Shown here one piece after another: positions 45,589-55,316 of a DNA stretch of 64,000 bases; positions within the stretch are counted from its first letter, which is position 1; each line of letters opens with the position of its first letter. The DNA comes from Pyrinomonadaceae bacterium. Its GTDB lineage: Bacteria; Acidobacteriota; Blastocatellia; Pyrinomonadales; Pyrinomonadaceae. The stretch lies in NCBI GenBank assembly GCA_017983495.1, contig JAGOBH010000005.1, positions 124,001 through 188,000 of the forward strand. The letters run 5' to 3'. The notes under the pieces are model-generated. The model was not told the origin of the DNA and made no database searches. It was given only the letters and a program-made list of their open reading frames with translations. The position numbers and the translations under genes are program-made.

Positions 45589-46629
45589 TCAAACCCGAGT
45601 ATAGTCGGTCAACGAGGTCTTGTCGCCCAAAACTGATCCGGCGTCTACGACCGCGTTCCGTCCAACATGACAGCTGCGTCCGACCAATGAGTTGCGTATC
45701 TCGGCAGCGGTAGATATTCGGGAATGGGCCCACAGGACCGAATCTTCGATCACGGCCTTTTCCTCAATGTGAACACCCGGACCGATCACCGAGTTAGTGA
45801 CCCTCGCTCCAGATTTGATAACGCAACCCTCGCCGATGATCGAGTTGGAATCGACGATCGCTTTGGTGGCGATATCCGATGTTCCGGTGCGGTCAAGCTC
45901 GAATCCGCGGATCGTTCCGCTCAGAAAATCGTGATGTGCCGCGAGATAGCTCGCCGGTGTGCCGATATCTCGCCAATAATTGTCCTTCATAATGCCCGCG
46001 TAGAAGGGCATCTCACGTTTCAGTATCTCAGGGAAGACGTCGTATTCGAATGAGCGATTTTCTCCGAGCGGCATCAGGTCCAATATGGCCGGCTCGAGGA
46101 TGTAAATGCCTGCGTTTATGGTATTTATTTGAAGCTCTTCGATCTCTTCAGGGCTTGGTTTTTCGAGAAACCGCACGATCCGTGATTCGCTGTCGGTTTC
46201 GACCAGGCCGTAAGCCGAAGGATTTGCGACCGGCATTAATGCCAGTGTCGCCGCGGCCCCGCGTGCTTTGTGAGTCTCGATAAACGGGGCGATATCGAAA
46301 TCAGTAAGCACGTCGCCATTCAAAACAACCGTGGTGTCGCGGATCTCGTCAGCGGCAAATCGATATGCTCCGCCCGTTCCGAGCGGTGCCGGTTCGGTTA
46401 TGAACCTGAGGTTCACACCGTATTCGGACCCGTCACCGAGAATTTGCTCGATCTTGTCAGGCTGATAGCTGAGCGAGAGCGTAATGTCGGTTATGCCCGC
46501 CCGCCTGAGGATCTCGATCTGATATAGAAGAAACGGGCGATTACAAACAGGGACCACGGGCTTTGGGGTGTAGACAGTGAGCGGCCGGAGACGTGTACCT
46601 TTTCCGCCGGCTAAGATCAGTGCTTGCAT
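45589..46629 (-). CDS. NDP-sugar pyrophosphorylase (mannose-1-phosphate guanylyltransferase type)
   Basis: A 346-residue nucleotidyltransferase opening ALILAGGKGTRLRPLTVYTPKPVVPVCN, the GGxGTRLxPLT...PK signature, with VLNGDVLTDFD and a C-terminal left-handed beta-helix of hexapeptide repeats (SIIGEGCVIKSGARV, VIGPGVHIEE). Either GDP-mannose or another NDP-sugar could be the product; the helix-containing form is common in GDP-mannose pyrophosphorylase-like enzymes. It could supply the EPS cluster. It is read into mutM. Confidence 0.9.
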   Translation of the reverse strand: MQALILAGGKGTRLRPLTVYTPKPVVPVCNRPFLLYQIEILRRAGITDITLSLSYQPDKIEQILGDGSEYGVNLRFITEPAPLGTGGAYRFAADEIRDTTVVLNGDVLTDFDIAPFIETHKARGAAATLALMPVANPSAYGLVETDSESRIVRFLEKPSPEEIEELQINTINAGIYILEPAILDLMPLGENRSFEYDVFPEILKREMPFYAGIMKDNYWRDIGTPASYLAAHHDFLSGTIRGFELDRTGTSDIATKAIVDSNSIIGEGCVIKSGARVTNSVIGPGVHIEEKAVIEDSVLWAHSRISTAAEIRNSLVGRSCHVGRNAVVDAGSVLGDKTSLTDYTRV

Positions 46630-46743
46630 AACTATTTACGGCATTCGACGCCAAACTCTAAGACTATGCAAATGATCGGGAAAAATCAAAATGACCGAAT
46701 TTTGATTCGCATATTAAAAAGTACCCAACATTGTTAAATTTCG

Positions 46744-46771
46744 TTGACACATTCTCGGTCAGTATGATAAT
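46744..46771 (+). promoter_or_regulatory. Candidate sigma70-type promoter of the TPR gene
   Basis: TTGACA (46744-46749), 16-nt spacer, GATAAT (46766-46771), about 105 nt upstream of the ATG at 46884. Confidence 0.55.
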
Positions 46772-46883
46772 TTTAGATGTACAGGCAGACACTTGATCTC
46801 TCCTGTGTCAGTACCACCCAAGGTTAGCGGTCCAAGCTTCCGACACTACAAATACTAGCGATCCGTTCCGGTGTAAGTTCAAA

Positions 46884-48995
46884 ATGAATTTCGATAAATC
46901 AAAAGCCATGCGAAATGCGGAAAAGTATGTCGCAAATGGCAAAATTCGGGCGGCGATCTCTGAATACCGAGCCGTGGTCGACAACGACCCGCGAGACATC
47001 GGAACGCTCAACATGCTCGGCGACCTATACTCCAAGAACCAGGAAAAGCGCGAGGCTATCGACTGTTACATGCACGTAGCGGAGCACTACAGCACCCAGG
47101 GATTCTCGCAAAAGGCGATCGCAATTTACAATAAGATCTCTCGTCTGCAGCCGGATTCGATCGAAGTGTCGACCAAGCTTGCCGAACTTTATAAGCTAAA
47201 GGGTTCGCTGTCCGAGGCTCGTGCCCATTACACAACTCTCGCCGAGCACTATCAGAAAAATAACCGCCGTATCGAGGCACTGTCGATGTGGAAGCAGATC
47301 GCCTTGCTCGACCCGAATAACACTGAGGTCTGTGTAACGCTTGCCGATTCGTACGTGAAAGAGGGCCATAGCGAAGAGGCCGTCGAGGCATACGCCGAGG
47401 CCGGTGCACGGTTTAGTCGTTTGGGTAAGATCGAAGAGGCGATACAATCCTTGATGAAGGGCTACGACATTCGCCCCAATGATCTGCGAATATTGGACGG
47501 ACTTGTGAAGGCATATTCTTCGCTTGGCCGTGTCGGCAAAGCCGTAAATCTGCTTGAAGACATACTCGAGCAAGAGCCGTATAACCGCGACATACTCTAT
47601 TTGCTCATCGACTGTCACATCGATTCGCAGAACGCTGCCGGTGCTGAGAAAGCCGTGATAAAGCTCGTCGAACTTGAGCCGGCGAACTATCCGAAACTGC
47701 TCGACCTGATAAGAATATATCTCAACGCCAATGATTCCGATTCGGCATCGAGGATACTGTCGATGTCGTCAGAATATCTGCTCGCAGCCGGACAGGGTGA
47801 TGAATGTAACCGATGGATCACAGAAATTCTCGAGCGTGACGAAAACCACATCGGGGCCCTCAGGTTGCTGGTCAGGTACTGCTCGTGGGTCAAGGACGAG
47901 CAAGCCTTTGTCGTCGCCTTGACGCGGCTCGCCGAAGCTGCGAAGGTCAAGGATTCGCCCGAAGACGAACGCTTTGCACTGTCAAATCTTGTGGCCGTGC
48001 GACCTGCAGAGAAGGAATTGTCCGAGCGGCTTGAGGCTCTTAATCTGGAACACGGTTTCGAGCAGGAGGAGGTCGACGCCGAACTGGTTAAGGCTCAGTT
48101 TGCCGAATACGCAGCACCTGCAGCGGACGAGACGACACAAGTATCGGTCGTGGGCGAGAATCACGGTTTTATGACCGCCGGTGATCTGTTTGACCAGAAG
48201 ATGGACAGCCACATGCGCGAAGCCGGATTTGAGATCGCGGGTAATCCTGTCGATAACGGCCACGTGGTCGAACATTTTGGCGAAGTAGTCGAGGCGGAAG
48301 TCCACGATGAAGTGCACGATGAAGTGCACGATATTGCGGAAGAGGTGCCGGAGACTGCTGCCGACATAAGATTTGAGAAAGAGGTCGAAAGCGTCAAATT
48401 CTATATCGAAAGCGGTTACAGGGATCTTGCCGAAAAGGCTATTGAGTCTCTGTCCGCAGAATTTGGCGACCGCAAAGAGGTCGGGGAACTTTCCGAACTG
48501 CTTGCAGTCATGCCGGGGGCAGAGACCGAAGACCACGTTGCTGCCCACGCCATCGGCATCGATGAGATGCGGTCCGAGTTTGGTCTGGAAGAGTCGGACG
48601 CCACGGACGAGGACTACGACACACACTATCAGACAGCCGTCGCCTATCAGGAAATGGGCCTGATGGAAGAGGCGATCCGCGAATATCAGGACGCCATCAA
48701 CCTCGCGACGCCGCAGGACGGCTCACGTCGGTTCTTTCAGTGTGCAAACCTGCTTGGGCACTGTTTCATGCAAAACGGAATGGCACCATTTGCCGTTACG
48801 TGGTTCACCCGGGCTATGGAAACACCTGACCTCAGCGACGAAGAGAGGCAGGGCATCTGGTACGAATTAGCGTTGGCATTTGAGGCCGAAGGCGACGCGG
48901 AACACGCGATCAAGTACTTCGAAATGGTCTACGCCGAGAACGTTGATTACCGGGATGTCGGCCAACGTGTAAAAAACCTCTTTGTCAGCCAATAG
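46884..48995 (+). CDS. Large cytoplasmic TPR-repeat protein
   Basis: A 703-residue protein without signal peptide. It has many tetratricopeptide repeats over about residues 1-330 (KYVANGKIRAAISEYRAVV, EALSMWKQIALLDPNNTEV), an acidic low-complexity region with a short EVHDEVHDEVHD repeat (about 475-490), and further TPRs near the C-terminus (YDTHYQTAVAYQEMGLMEEA, YELALAFEAEGDAEHAIKY). Such proteins are scaffolds and are common near motility/polarity genes, but no specific partner is visible here. Confidence 0.82.
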   Translation: MNFDKSKAMRNAEKYVANGKIRAAISEYRAVVDNDPRDIGTLNMLGDLYSKNQEKREAIDCYMHVAEHYSTQGFSQKAIAIYNKISRLQPDSIEVSTKLAELYKLKGSLSEARAHYTTLAEHYQKNNRRIEALSMWKQIALLDPNNTEVCVTLADSYVKEGHSEEAVEAYAEAGARFSRLGKIEEAIQSLMKGYDIRPNDLRILDGLVKAYSSLGRVGKAVNLLEDILEQEPYNRDILYLLIDCHIDSQNAAGAEKAVIKLVELEPANYPKLLDLIRIYLNANDSDSASRILSMSSEYLLAAGQGDECNRWITEILERDENHIGALRLLVRYCSWVKDEQAFVVALTRLAEAAKVKDSPEDERFALSNLVAVRPAEKELSERLEALNLEHGFEQEEVDAELVKAQFAEYAAPAADETTQVSVVGENHGFMTAGDLFDQKMDSHMREAGFEIAGNPVDNGHVVEHFGEVVEAEVHDEVHDEVHDIAEEVPETAADIRFEKEVESVKFYIESGYRDLAEKAIESLSAEFGDRKEVGELSELLAVMPGAETEDHVAAHAIGIDEMRSEFGLEESDATDEDYDTHYQTAVAYQEMGLMEEAIREYQDAINLATPQDGSRRFFQCANLLGHCFMQNGMAPFAVTWFTRAMETPDLSDEERQGIWYELALAFEAEGDAEHAIKYFEMVYAENVDYRDVGQRVKNLFVSQ

Positions 48996-49053
48996 GCTGC
49001 ACCTATAAATAGAGGTTGTTCGTTCTCTAACGAAAGGTTTATAATTTGACGGT

Positions 49054-49350
49054 ATGGTGGAACGCCTGACCGTCATTTTTTTTATTGCGTTGTGTCTGCT
49101 GCTGGGATTTTATTTGATCCTGGCACCATGGGACGCGCTGTTCGGGCCGTGGGGCGAAAATTACTTGCTGGCGTTTGTTGCTGACAAGGCGGGAACTCCG
49201 ATGATACGGACGGCGGTTGCATCGACTTGGTTTCGCGGTGGTGTGACGGGCCTGGGCGTTCTGAATTTGCTTATAGCGTTTTGGGAGATCGCCAACTTCA
49301 ACAAGAGCGTTCGGATGCTGGAAGGCACGGACGATTCGGATGTGGCGTGA
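49054..49350 (+). CDS. Small two-helix membrane protein
   Basis: A 98-residue protein with two hydrophobic helices (about 6-28 and 60-80) and a WFRGG(V)TGLG turn. The family is not recognised. Its last codons overlap the start of thiE (GTG at 49347), so the two are translationally coupled. Confidence 0.7.
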   Translation: MVERLTVIFFIALCLLLGFYLILAPWDALFGPWGENYLLAFVADKAGTPMIRTAVASTWFRGGVTGLGVLNLLIAFWEIANFNKSVRMLEGTDDSDVA

Positions 49351-49973
49351 CATTTGAAAGGCCGATAACCTACCTTATTACCTCTGGCCAGGCCTCGCCG
49401 GAGAATTTCGAAATTAACAAAAACGCGATACTTTCGGCCGTTCGGCGGGCTGTCGATTGCGGCGTGTCGCTCGTCCAGCTTCGCGAAAAGCGTCTTACTG
49501 CAAAACAGTTATTCGAGCTTGCAACAGAGGCGTCGAAACTCACACGAGGCAACGAAACGCGTTTGCTCGTCAATGACCGTGCCGACATTGCGGTGGCAGC
49601 CGGGGCCGACGGCGTGCATCTGACATCGACGTCGTTGCCCGCCGGCCTGATCCGACGTGCATTTGGCGATGATCTCTTTATCGGCGTTTCGACCCACACT
49701 GTAGATGAGGTGGCTATTGCCAAACAGGACGGGGCCGATTTCGCGGTATTCGGGCCTGTCTTTGCCGTGCCTGAAAAGAGTGCGCCTGTTGGTATCGAAG
49801 CCCTTCGTTCGGCCTGTGACCGTGCAGGGGATTTTCCCGTACTGGCACTTGGCGGCATCGATCTCGTCAATTATCGCTCGGCTCTCGATGCCGGGGCGGC
49901 AGGCATCGCGGCAATCAGACTGTTTGGCGATGCGGACCTTAGTAAAGTCATGAGGAAAATCGCAAATGAGTAG
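49347..49973 (+). CDS. thiE: Thiamine-phosphate synthase
   Basis: Joins the pyrimidine and thiazole parts of thiamine. The 208-residue protein has the ThiE motifs VQLREKRLTAKQL, LLVNDRADIAVAAGADGVHL, GVSTHTVDEV and a DFAVFGPVF / ALGGI phosphate-binding end. The start is a GTG at 49347 that overlaps the upstream stop codon by 4 nt; upstream in-frame sequence belongs to that gene. The 3' end overlaps thiD by 8 nt. No TPP riboswitch precedes the operon. Confidence 0.93.
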   Translation: MTFERPITYLITSGQASPENFEINKNAILSAVRRAVDCGVSLVQLREKRLTAKQLFELATEASKLTRGNETRLLVNDRADIAVAAGADGVHLTSTSLPAGLIRRAFGDDLFIGVSTHTVDEVAIAKQDGADFAVFGPVFAVPEKSAPVGIEALRSACDRAGDFPVLALGGIDLVNYRSALDAGAAGIAAIRLFGDADLSKVMRKIANE

Positions 49974-50772
49974 CGAAAACGAAAAACCGCCGGTATGTCT
50001 TTCGATCGCTGGGCTCGACCCGTCGGGCGGAGCGGGCATAATTGCCGACATCAAGGCGTTTCGAGCTTTTGGCTGCTTTGGAGCCGCGGCAGTTACTTCC
50101 ATCACATTTCAGAATACCGCGGGCGTTTACGGAGCGGTTCATCAGACGGCGGAAACGGTGCGGGGACAGGTCCAGCCGGTCATCGACGATCTCAACGTCG
50201 CCGCGGTCAAGACCGGTATGCTTCCAACGCGCGAAGTGATCGATGAGACCGCTAGATTGATCGCAGAGAACGGCCTTGGAAATGTTGTCGTCGATCCGGT
50301 CGTTCGTTCGACCTCGGGGTTTGATCTGATCGATGAAGATGCTCTGCGGTCGCTGATCGAACTACTGTTCCCATTGGCAGATGTGATCACGCCGAATATT
50401 CCCGAGGCCGAGAGGATAGCCCGCATGTCGATAGTAAACGAACGTGACGTTGAACGGGCGGCCGCAGTAATGCGTTCGATGGGGGCCCGAAACGTGCTGA
50501 TCAAAGGCGGACATTTTGGCGAGGCTCGTGCCGTCGGCCGAACTGCACGCGACTTTTTGTTCATCGGCGACGTCCTGCATTCGTTTGAAGGTGAGTATTT
50601 CGATACGACAGCCACCCACGGAACGGGATGCACGCTTGCGGCATCGATCACCGCGAACCTCGCACTTGGTCACGAATTGGCCGAGTCCGTGCGGATATCA
50701 AAGGAATTTGTAGCTGAGGGAATAAGAAATGCCCCGGGTTTGGGGCATGGAAATTCGCCGATCAGGATCTGA
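49966..50772 (+). CDS. thiD: Hydroxymethylpyrimidine/phosphomethylpyrimidine kinase
   Basis: Phosphorylates HMP twice for thiamine synthesis. The 268-residue ribokinase-family protein has SIAGLDPSGGAGIIADIKAF, AVKTGMLPTREV, VVVDPVVRSTSG, VITPNIPEAE and the GTGCTLAASITANLALG active-site end. It overlaps thiE by 8 nt. Confidence 0.96.
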   Translation: MSSENEKPPVCLSIAGLDPSGGAGIIADIKAFRAFGCFGAAAVTSITFQNTAGVYGAVHQTAETVRGQVQPVIDDLNVAAVKTGMLPTREVIDETARLIAENGLGNVVVDPVVRSTSGFDLIDEDALRSLIELLFPLADVITPNIPEAERIARMSIVNERDVERAAAVMRSMGARNVLIKGGHFGEARAVGRTARDFLFIGDVLHSFEGEYFDTTATHGTGCTLAASITANLALGHELAESVRISKEFVAEGIRNAPGLGHGNSPIRI

Positions 50773-51636
50773 TCATTTTGCCGGAGCGAGAATGACCGGC
50801 GTCGTGTAGGTCACGCCAAAGACCACACCAGAACGCGGACTGTATCTCGTCAGGCCAAAAACCGCGGCGGTGTCGAACCTGAGGCTCGAAGCCCGGATCT
50901 GCGTGCCGACGCGAAACTGGCCCACACTCTCGGTGCCGAGCGGGGCAGCACCCTTGCGAGTATTCGCCCGGCCATTGATCTCTGTCACCAGATTGATCCG
51001 TTTGTTGACACGATAAATGCCGGCCAATCCATACAGGAATACATCGTTCTGAGTAAAGGACGCGAGCGGTGCGGTCATAATGCCGAGGCCTACGTTTCCG
51101 TACAGGTTAAATCGCGGAGTTTTGTTAAAGAACGAGCCGAATTTCTTTTGCAGGATGACCTTGCTGAAAATATTGATCTGATTGGTCCCGATGCCCTTTG
51201 CCTGATCGGTATTCGGCATCTGAAACCCGAACTTAAGTCCGATCGCCGGAAGATGCTTGGTCTCATTGCGGAGTTTGACCTTGGCCGAGACGGTAAAATC
51301 GTCAAAATCATTAGTCGAATTTCCCGATACGGTCAACGGTATCGCCGAAGGAGTTTGCGAATTGATCGCGACAAAATTCTGCAGCGTTCCCTCGATCTGT
51401 AACTCCACGTTAGCGGCAAAACCGGTCTTGATCCTGATATCACCGACACGCGAAAGATCGCCTTTGATACCGGAGAGCGGAAATTTTGCGTTCTGAAAGA
51501 ATTCGACACCGGCCGAGATCTCCATAGCTCCGGGAGTGGTGATATCAATATCGTCCGTCAGCAAAGGCCGCTGTTGGGCGGCTGCCGATATACAGGCGGC
51601 GGCGATAACCAATATCACTATGAAGAACCTTTGCAT
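50773..51636 (-). CDS. Predicted outer-membrane beta-barrel protein
   Basis: A 287-residue exported protein: signal peptide (MQRFFIVILVIAAACISAAA) then QQRPLLTDDIDITTPGAMEI and a series of amphipathic beta strands (LQIEGTLQNFVAINS, NLYGNVGLGIMTAPLAS, GVVFGVTYTTPVI), ending with a hydrophobic strand. The TDDxD...PG start is typical of transporter-like barrels of the phenol-degradation 'MetA-pathway' type. The start at 51636 is chosen for the signal peptide; a longer frame adds 17 residues. It is convergent with thiD with no spacing (stop codons adjacent). Confidence 0.75.
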   Translation of the reverse strand: MQRFFIVILVIAAACISAAAQQRPLLTDDIDITTPGAMEISAGVEFFQNAKFPLSGIKGDLSRVGDIRIKTGFAANVELQIEGTLQNFVAINSQTPSAIPLTVSGNSTNDFDDFTVSAKVKLRNETKHLPAIGLKFGFQMPNTDQAKGIGTNQINIFSKVILQKKFGSFFNKTPRFNLYGNVGLGIMTAPLASFTQNDVFLYGLAGIYRVNKRINLVTEINGRANTRKGAAPLGTESVGQFRVGTQIRASSLRFDTAAVFGLTRYSPRSGVVFGVTYTTPVILAPAK

Positions 51637-51789
51637 TATGGAAATTCTTGCATTATTTCGGGTTATTGTAAATATCCGTTCGTCCAAGTTTGAACTTTGA
51701 GGATTTGGACTTTGGAAGCGAAAATTGACACAATAGCGTTGAAAAGCTGAACGTGACAGTGCTTACAGACGATAGACAGGTTACCCACA

Positions 51790-52545
51790 ATGGAGATCGT
51801 GAATTTTCAAAAAGACCAGGCCGAGGGCGGTTTAAGGCTGGTGCCGGAATCGCCGAATGCACACGAATTGACGAAGCTTGAGCAGCAGTTCGTCAATTTC
51901 ATGTTCTTTCACGTTAATCCGGAATGGCGAAAACTGAGTTTGGACGAGAAGCGTGCGTTCAAGGACGAATTTGCGGCCGTTTACGAGAGATACAGCGGAT
52001 CAATGCTCTTGTTCAGCTATTCGCTGGTCGGATTGGATTCAAAGGCCGATCTGATGTTCTGGCGAATAGGGAACTCGATGGACCAGATCCAGGAAATGAC
52101 TGCCGAACTCTACCGGACAGACCTTGGCAGATATCTGGAGACCGCTCACAATTATCTTGCGGTGACCAGATCGCGGATGTTCGTGAGCGATTCGGCCGAA
52201 GATCGTAAACATGTGCTGGCCGGAACGGCCAAATATCATTTCTTTTACCCGTGTTCGAAACAGAGAGAGTGGCACGAGATGCAGCCGGCCGATCGTGATG
52301 CGATGATCGAAGAAAATTATATGGTCGGCATGAGATTTCCGAACATAAAGATCCACATGACATACGCCTTTGGGTTTAGCGAACAGGAATATTTGATATC
52401 ATTCGAAACGGATGAACCGCGGGATTTTCTGGCACTGGCCGAGGAACTGAGGGAGACCAGGGCGAGCAGGTACACCTTGGGCGGAATGCCGATATTTACA
52501 TGTCGACAAAGGACACTGATCGAGTGTCTGGACGCACTCGGCTAA
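51790..52545 (+). CDS. Chlorite dismutase-family heme protein (coproheme decarboxylase-like)
   Basis: A 251-residue member of the chlorite dismutase/ChdC (HemQ) family. Recognisable parts are [53 protein letters not shown] with the xxYPxxK pattern of ChdC, and the [16 protein letters not shown] ferredoxin-like strands. In Gram-positives and Acidobacteria such proteins complete heme synthesis by decarboxylating coproheme. No other heme genes lie nearby. Assignment to ChdC rather than chlorite dismutase is inferred from the YPxxK motif. Confidence 0.85.
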   Translation: MEIVNFQKDQAEGGLRLVPESPNAHELTKLEQQFVNFMFFHVNPEWRKLSLDEKRAFKDEFAAVYERYSGSMLLFSYSLVGLDSKADLMFWRIGNSMDQIQEMTAELYRTDLGRYLETAHNYLAVTRSRMFVSDSAEDRKHVLAGTAKYHFFYPCSKQREWHEMQPADRDAMIEENYMVGMRFPNIKIHMTYAFGFSEQEYLISFETDEPRDFLALAEELRETRASRYTLGGMPIFTCRQRTLIECLDALG

Positions 52546-52820
52546 TGATGATCGCACGAACGTTTCTCATCAGCGGCTTGGTCCAGGGCGTCGGTTACCG
52601 GTATTTTGCACAGCGGTCGGCCGCACGTCATCAGGTTCGCGGTTATATCAAGAACCTCGAAGATGGCCGTGTCGAGACTTATGTCGAAGGCAGCGAACGG
52701 TCGGTAAATGGATTCAGACTGGATCTGGCCGCGGGGCCGATCAACTCAAGGGTCAACCAGATCGAAGAACTGGTGCAGGACCCAAATGGTTTATACTCAA
52801 ATTTCAGGATAGAACGTTAA
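52545..52820 (+). CDS. acyP: Acylphosphatase
   Basis: A 91-residue acylphosphatase. ATG at 52545 overlaps the previous stop (TAATG). The signature [17 protein letters not shown] holds the catalytic Arg, and [17 protein letters not shown] holds the Asn. Hydrolyses carboxyl-phosphate bonds such as acetyl phosphate. Confidence 0.95.
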   Translation: MMIARTFLISGLVQGVGYRYFAQRSAARHQVRGYIKNLEDGRVETYVEGSERSVNGFRLDLAAGPINSRVNQIEELVQDPNGLYSNFRIER

Positions 52821-52822
52821 TA

Positions 52823-53344
52823 ATGGAACACCTCAGAAAACTGATCCGCGAAGTGCCCGATTTTCCGAAACCGGGCATCAATTTTTATGACATCACGACC
52901 TTGCTCAAGGACGCCGACGGTTTGGCGAACACGATCGAGGCACTCTACGGGCAATGCTCCGATGAAAAGATCGACACCGTGATCGGTATCGAATCGCGAG
53001 GCTTTATTTTTGCTACGCCGTTGGCGTTGCGGCTTAACGCCGGGTTTGTGCCCGTCCGTAAGCCGAAAAAACTGCCTGCCGAAAAGGTCTCGATCTCGTA
53101 TGACCTTGAATACGGACAGGATACGTTGGAGATCCACAAAGACGCCGTCGGCGAAGGCCATCGGGTTTTGATCGTTGATGATCTGCTCGCGACAGGCGGC
53201 ACGGCAAGAGCCGTGGTCGATCTGGTCGAAGGCCTCGGCGGCGTGGTCGCCGGCCTGTTGTTCGTTGTCGAACTAGATTTCCTGAACGGCCGTGATAAGT
53301 TTGACGGATATGACGTCCGGTCGCTGATACGGTATGATTCTTAA
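52823..53344 (+). CDS. apt: Adenine phosphoribosyltransferase
   Basis: Salvages adenine to AMP. The 173-residue protein has [21 protein letters not shown] at the N-terminus, the [17 protein letters not shown] segment and the PRPP motif [16 protein letters not shown]. It starts 2 nt after acyP, in the same transcript. Complete and normal length. Confidence 0.97.
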   Translation: MEHLRKLIREVPDFPKPGINFYDITTLLKDADGLANTIEALYGQCSDEKIDTVIGIESRGFIFATPLALRLNAGFVPVRKPKKLPAEKVSISYDLEYGQDTLEIHKDAVGEGHRVLIVDDLLATGGTARAVVDLVEGLGGVVAGLLFVVELDFLNGRDKFDGYDVRSLIRYDS

Positions 53345-53378
53345 TTCCGGCCCGGGCACAACGCCCGAACCGGCCGTT

Positions 53379-53455
53379 GGTCCCGTAGCTCAGTTGGATA
53401 GAGCGTTCGCCTCCTAAGTGAAAGGCCGGTGGTTCGAATCCACCCGGGATCACCA
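53379..53455 (+). tRNA. tRNA-Arg (anticodon CCU)
   Basis: Cloverleaf with acceptor GGTCCCG/CGGGATC, anticodon loop CTCCTAA (anticodon CCT, reading AGG), T arm CCGGTGG-TTCGAAT-CCACC, discriminator A, encoded CCA. It is 34 nt after apt. Confidence 0.95.
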
Positions 53456-53471
53456 GTTTATAAATGAGAAA

Positions 53472-53501
53472 GCGGGCATCTGTCGGGTGCCCGCTTTTTT
53501 T
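53472..53501 (+). terminator. Terminator after tRNA-Arg
   Basis: AGCGGGCA / TGCCCGCT with a 9-nt loop and seven T residues. Confidence 0.9.
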
Positions 53502-53524
53502 GTTGGTACAGATGATCGTTTACG

Positions 53525-54907
53525 TCATGCGGCGTCCGGTAGCGAAGTATCGTTGCCCGCATTGAATTTGTCCGCATCTCGGATCGCCTGATCGGTGTTT
53601 GTAAAGAACAAGATGATTCCGCCAACCACAAAGAACACTATCAGAGCTAAAATTGCCGGGCGGTATGAGTTGGTAAGCTGGGCGACCAGGCCGAAGACCA
53701 TTGGGCCGATCCACGACGTTCCACGCTCGGATATCGCGTAAATGCCGAAGAAAGCCGATTCGCGGCCCTCGGGGATCATTTGCGAAAACAGCGATCGCGA
53801 AAGAGCCTGTGAGCCGCCCAGTACAAAGCCGATGGCACCGCTCATGATGTAGGCCCCGCTCACGGTATGGAGAAATCCGTAACCGTATATGACGATGATC
53901 GACCAAATCGTCAGCGATATGAGGATCGCGGTCTTTGTGTTCGTAAGGCGGGCGATGCGTTCGAAAACCAGCGAACCGAAGGCCGCGACTATCTGAGCGA
54001 TGAGGAACGCGATGAAAAGGTTCGAATCGCCGAGCTTTGAACCGTCGGCATTGACCACCTCGGACGACAGAAAGACGGCCGACATTACGATCACTGTCTG
54101 AATGCCGTCATTGTAGAGCAGATACCCGATGAGAAAGCGGAAGGTGTGCGGCAGTTTGAATAGCTCGCGAAACGTTTCTCTCAGCTCGTAGAGCCCGGCG
54201 ACGATAAAATGTTTGTCCTCGGGTGCAGCCCTTTCCGGAGCACGCTGTTTCAACAAAAGAAATGTAAGGATCGAAAATCCGCCCCACCAGATACCGGCTC
54301 CCAGAAAGCAGATTCGCACCGCTTCGCCCGTGGAGAGGCCGAACGCTGCTGCGTTGTTCAAAAACAAGAGTCCGAGTACGAGCGTCATAAATCCGCCCGA
54401 ATAGCCTGCGGCAAAGCCCCAGCTCGATACCTTGTCACGCTGGTCGTCGGTCGTGATGTCTACCAGATAGGAATTGAAGAATACGATCGATGCACCGGCA
54501 CTGAGGTTTGAGATGATGAACAATGTCGCGGCCCAAAAATAATTATCGCCGCCTACAAAGAAAAGCAGAGCACACGAGACCGCTCCGAGGTAACAGAAAA
54601 ATGCCAGGAACGTCTTTTTCAGATGTGTGTAATCCGCTATGGAACCGAGTATCGGCAAAAAGAAGATCTGCAAAAAGACCGACAGCCCGACCGAATAAGA
54701 AAACAGCGATTTTGCGGTAACCAGCACATATCCGCCGATCGTGATCACCGCACCGTTTTCGCCGACGGCGTCGGTGACAAGCGAGGTGATGTATTTACCA
54801 ACTAGCACGCCCAGCACCAACGTGAAAAACGCATGATCCGCCCAGTCGTAAGCGAGCCAGCCGAATATTTCTTTTCGGTTGTTCTTTGCCAGAATGTTCT
54901 CAGCCAT
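53525..54907 (-). CDS. MFS permease of the UMF1/Atg22-like group
   Basis: A 460-residue polytopic membrane protein with about 12 helices. The KEIFGWLAYDWADHAFFTLV N-terminus (with the conserved YDWADHAF) and GRESAFFGIYAISERGTSWIGPM are typical of the UMF1 family, related to yeast Atg22. Substrate unknown. It is convergent with tRNA-Arg. Confidence 0.88.
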   Translation of the reverse strand: MAENILAKNNRKEIFGWLAYDWADHAFFTLVLGVLVGKYITSLVTDAVGENGAVITIGGYVLVTAKSLFSYSVGLSVFLQIFFLPILGSIADYTHLKKTFLAFFCYLGAVSCALLFFVGGDNYFWAATLFIISNLSAGASIVFFNSYLVDITTDDQRDKVSSWGFAAGYSGGFMTLVLGLLFLNNAAAFGLSTGEAVRICFLGAGIWWGGFSILTFLLLKQRAPERAAPEDKHFIVAGLYELRETFRELFKLPHTFRFLIGYLLYNDGIQTVIVMSAVFLSSEVVNADGSKLGDSNLFIAFLIAQIVAAFGSLVFERIARLTNTKTAILISLTIWSIIVIYGYGFLHTVSGAYIMSGAIGFVLGGSQALSRSLFSQMIPEGRESAFFGIYAISERGTSWIGPMVFGLVAQLTNSYRPAILALIVFFVVGGIILFFTNTDQAIRDADKFNAGNDTSLPDAA

Positions 54908-55177
54908 ATATTGTCTTTTTTAGCTTGTCGGCACCAATTATTAACGAGTGCGGGCGGTTGAGCAAGGTACAGATCGCAAAATTCGAGGCAGATCATGCCC
55001 GTTTTGACGATGAGATCAGAAAAGTCACACTAATTTGCGGATTTATTGGAACTCCAAGTCGAATGAACCTTTCTATTAAATGAACGGAAGAAAAGCGTGT
55101 TCAAGCACAGTGGCAAGCATTAAGGCTCAGACTGTCTACGCCCGAAGTCTATTCACGATCTCGAAATCAGACCTTTC

Positions 55178-55208
55178 AACCGCAACGTAGCGAGCGTTGC
55201 GGTTTTTT
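55178..55208 (+). terminator. Terminator-like hairpin
   Basis: AACCGCAACG / CGTTGCGGTT, 7-nt loop, TTTTTTC tail. No plus-strand gene ends directly upstream, so the transcript it serves is unclear. Confidence 0.6.
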
Positions 55209-55212
55209 CTTT

Positions 55213-55291
55213 GCCCACGAAAAACGCGAAATGCACAAAAACAGGCTGGTTCTTTTTTTCGGCTTTCGTGTTATTCGTGTGTTTCGTGGGC
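55213..55291. repeat. CACGAAA-word hyphenated palindrome
   Basis: GCCCACGAAA ... TTTCGTGGGC with inner CACGAAA-like words (GCGAAA, TTTCGTG, TTCGTG) on both arms. It is built like the CAGGAT and CGCAAAG palindromes elsewhere in the window. Confidence 0.7.
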
Positions 55292-55316
55292 GATTTTCTT
55301 GGTAGATTAAAGGTAT

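Larger units (their letters stand above)
54908..55316. other. Gene-free region before nnr
   Basis: About 410 nt holding the hairpin AACCGCAACG / CGTTGCGGTT followed by T's (55178-55208) and a CACGAAA-word palindrome (55213-55291). No gene is supported. Confidence 0.6.

Noticed and set aside
48996-49346. TPP riboswitch upstream of thiE-thiD
   Set aside because: The CTGAGA thi-box core is absent in the upstream region.
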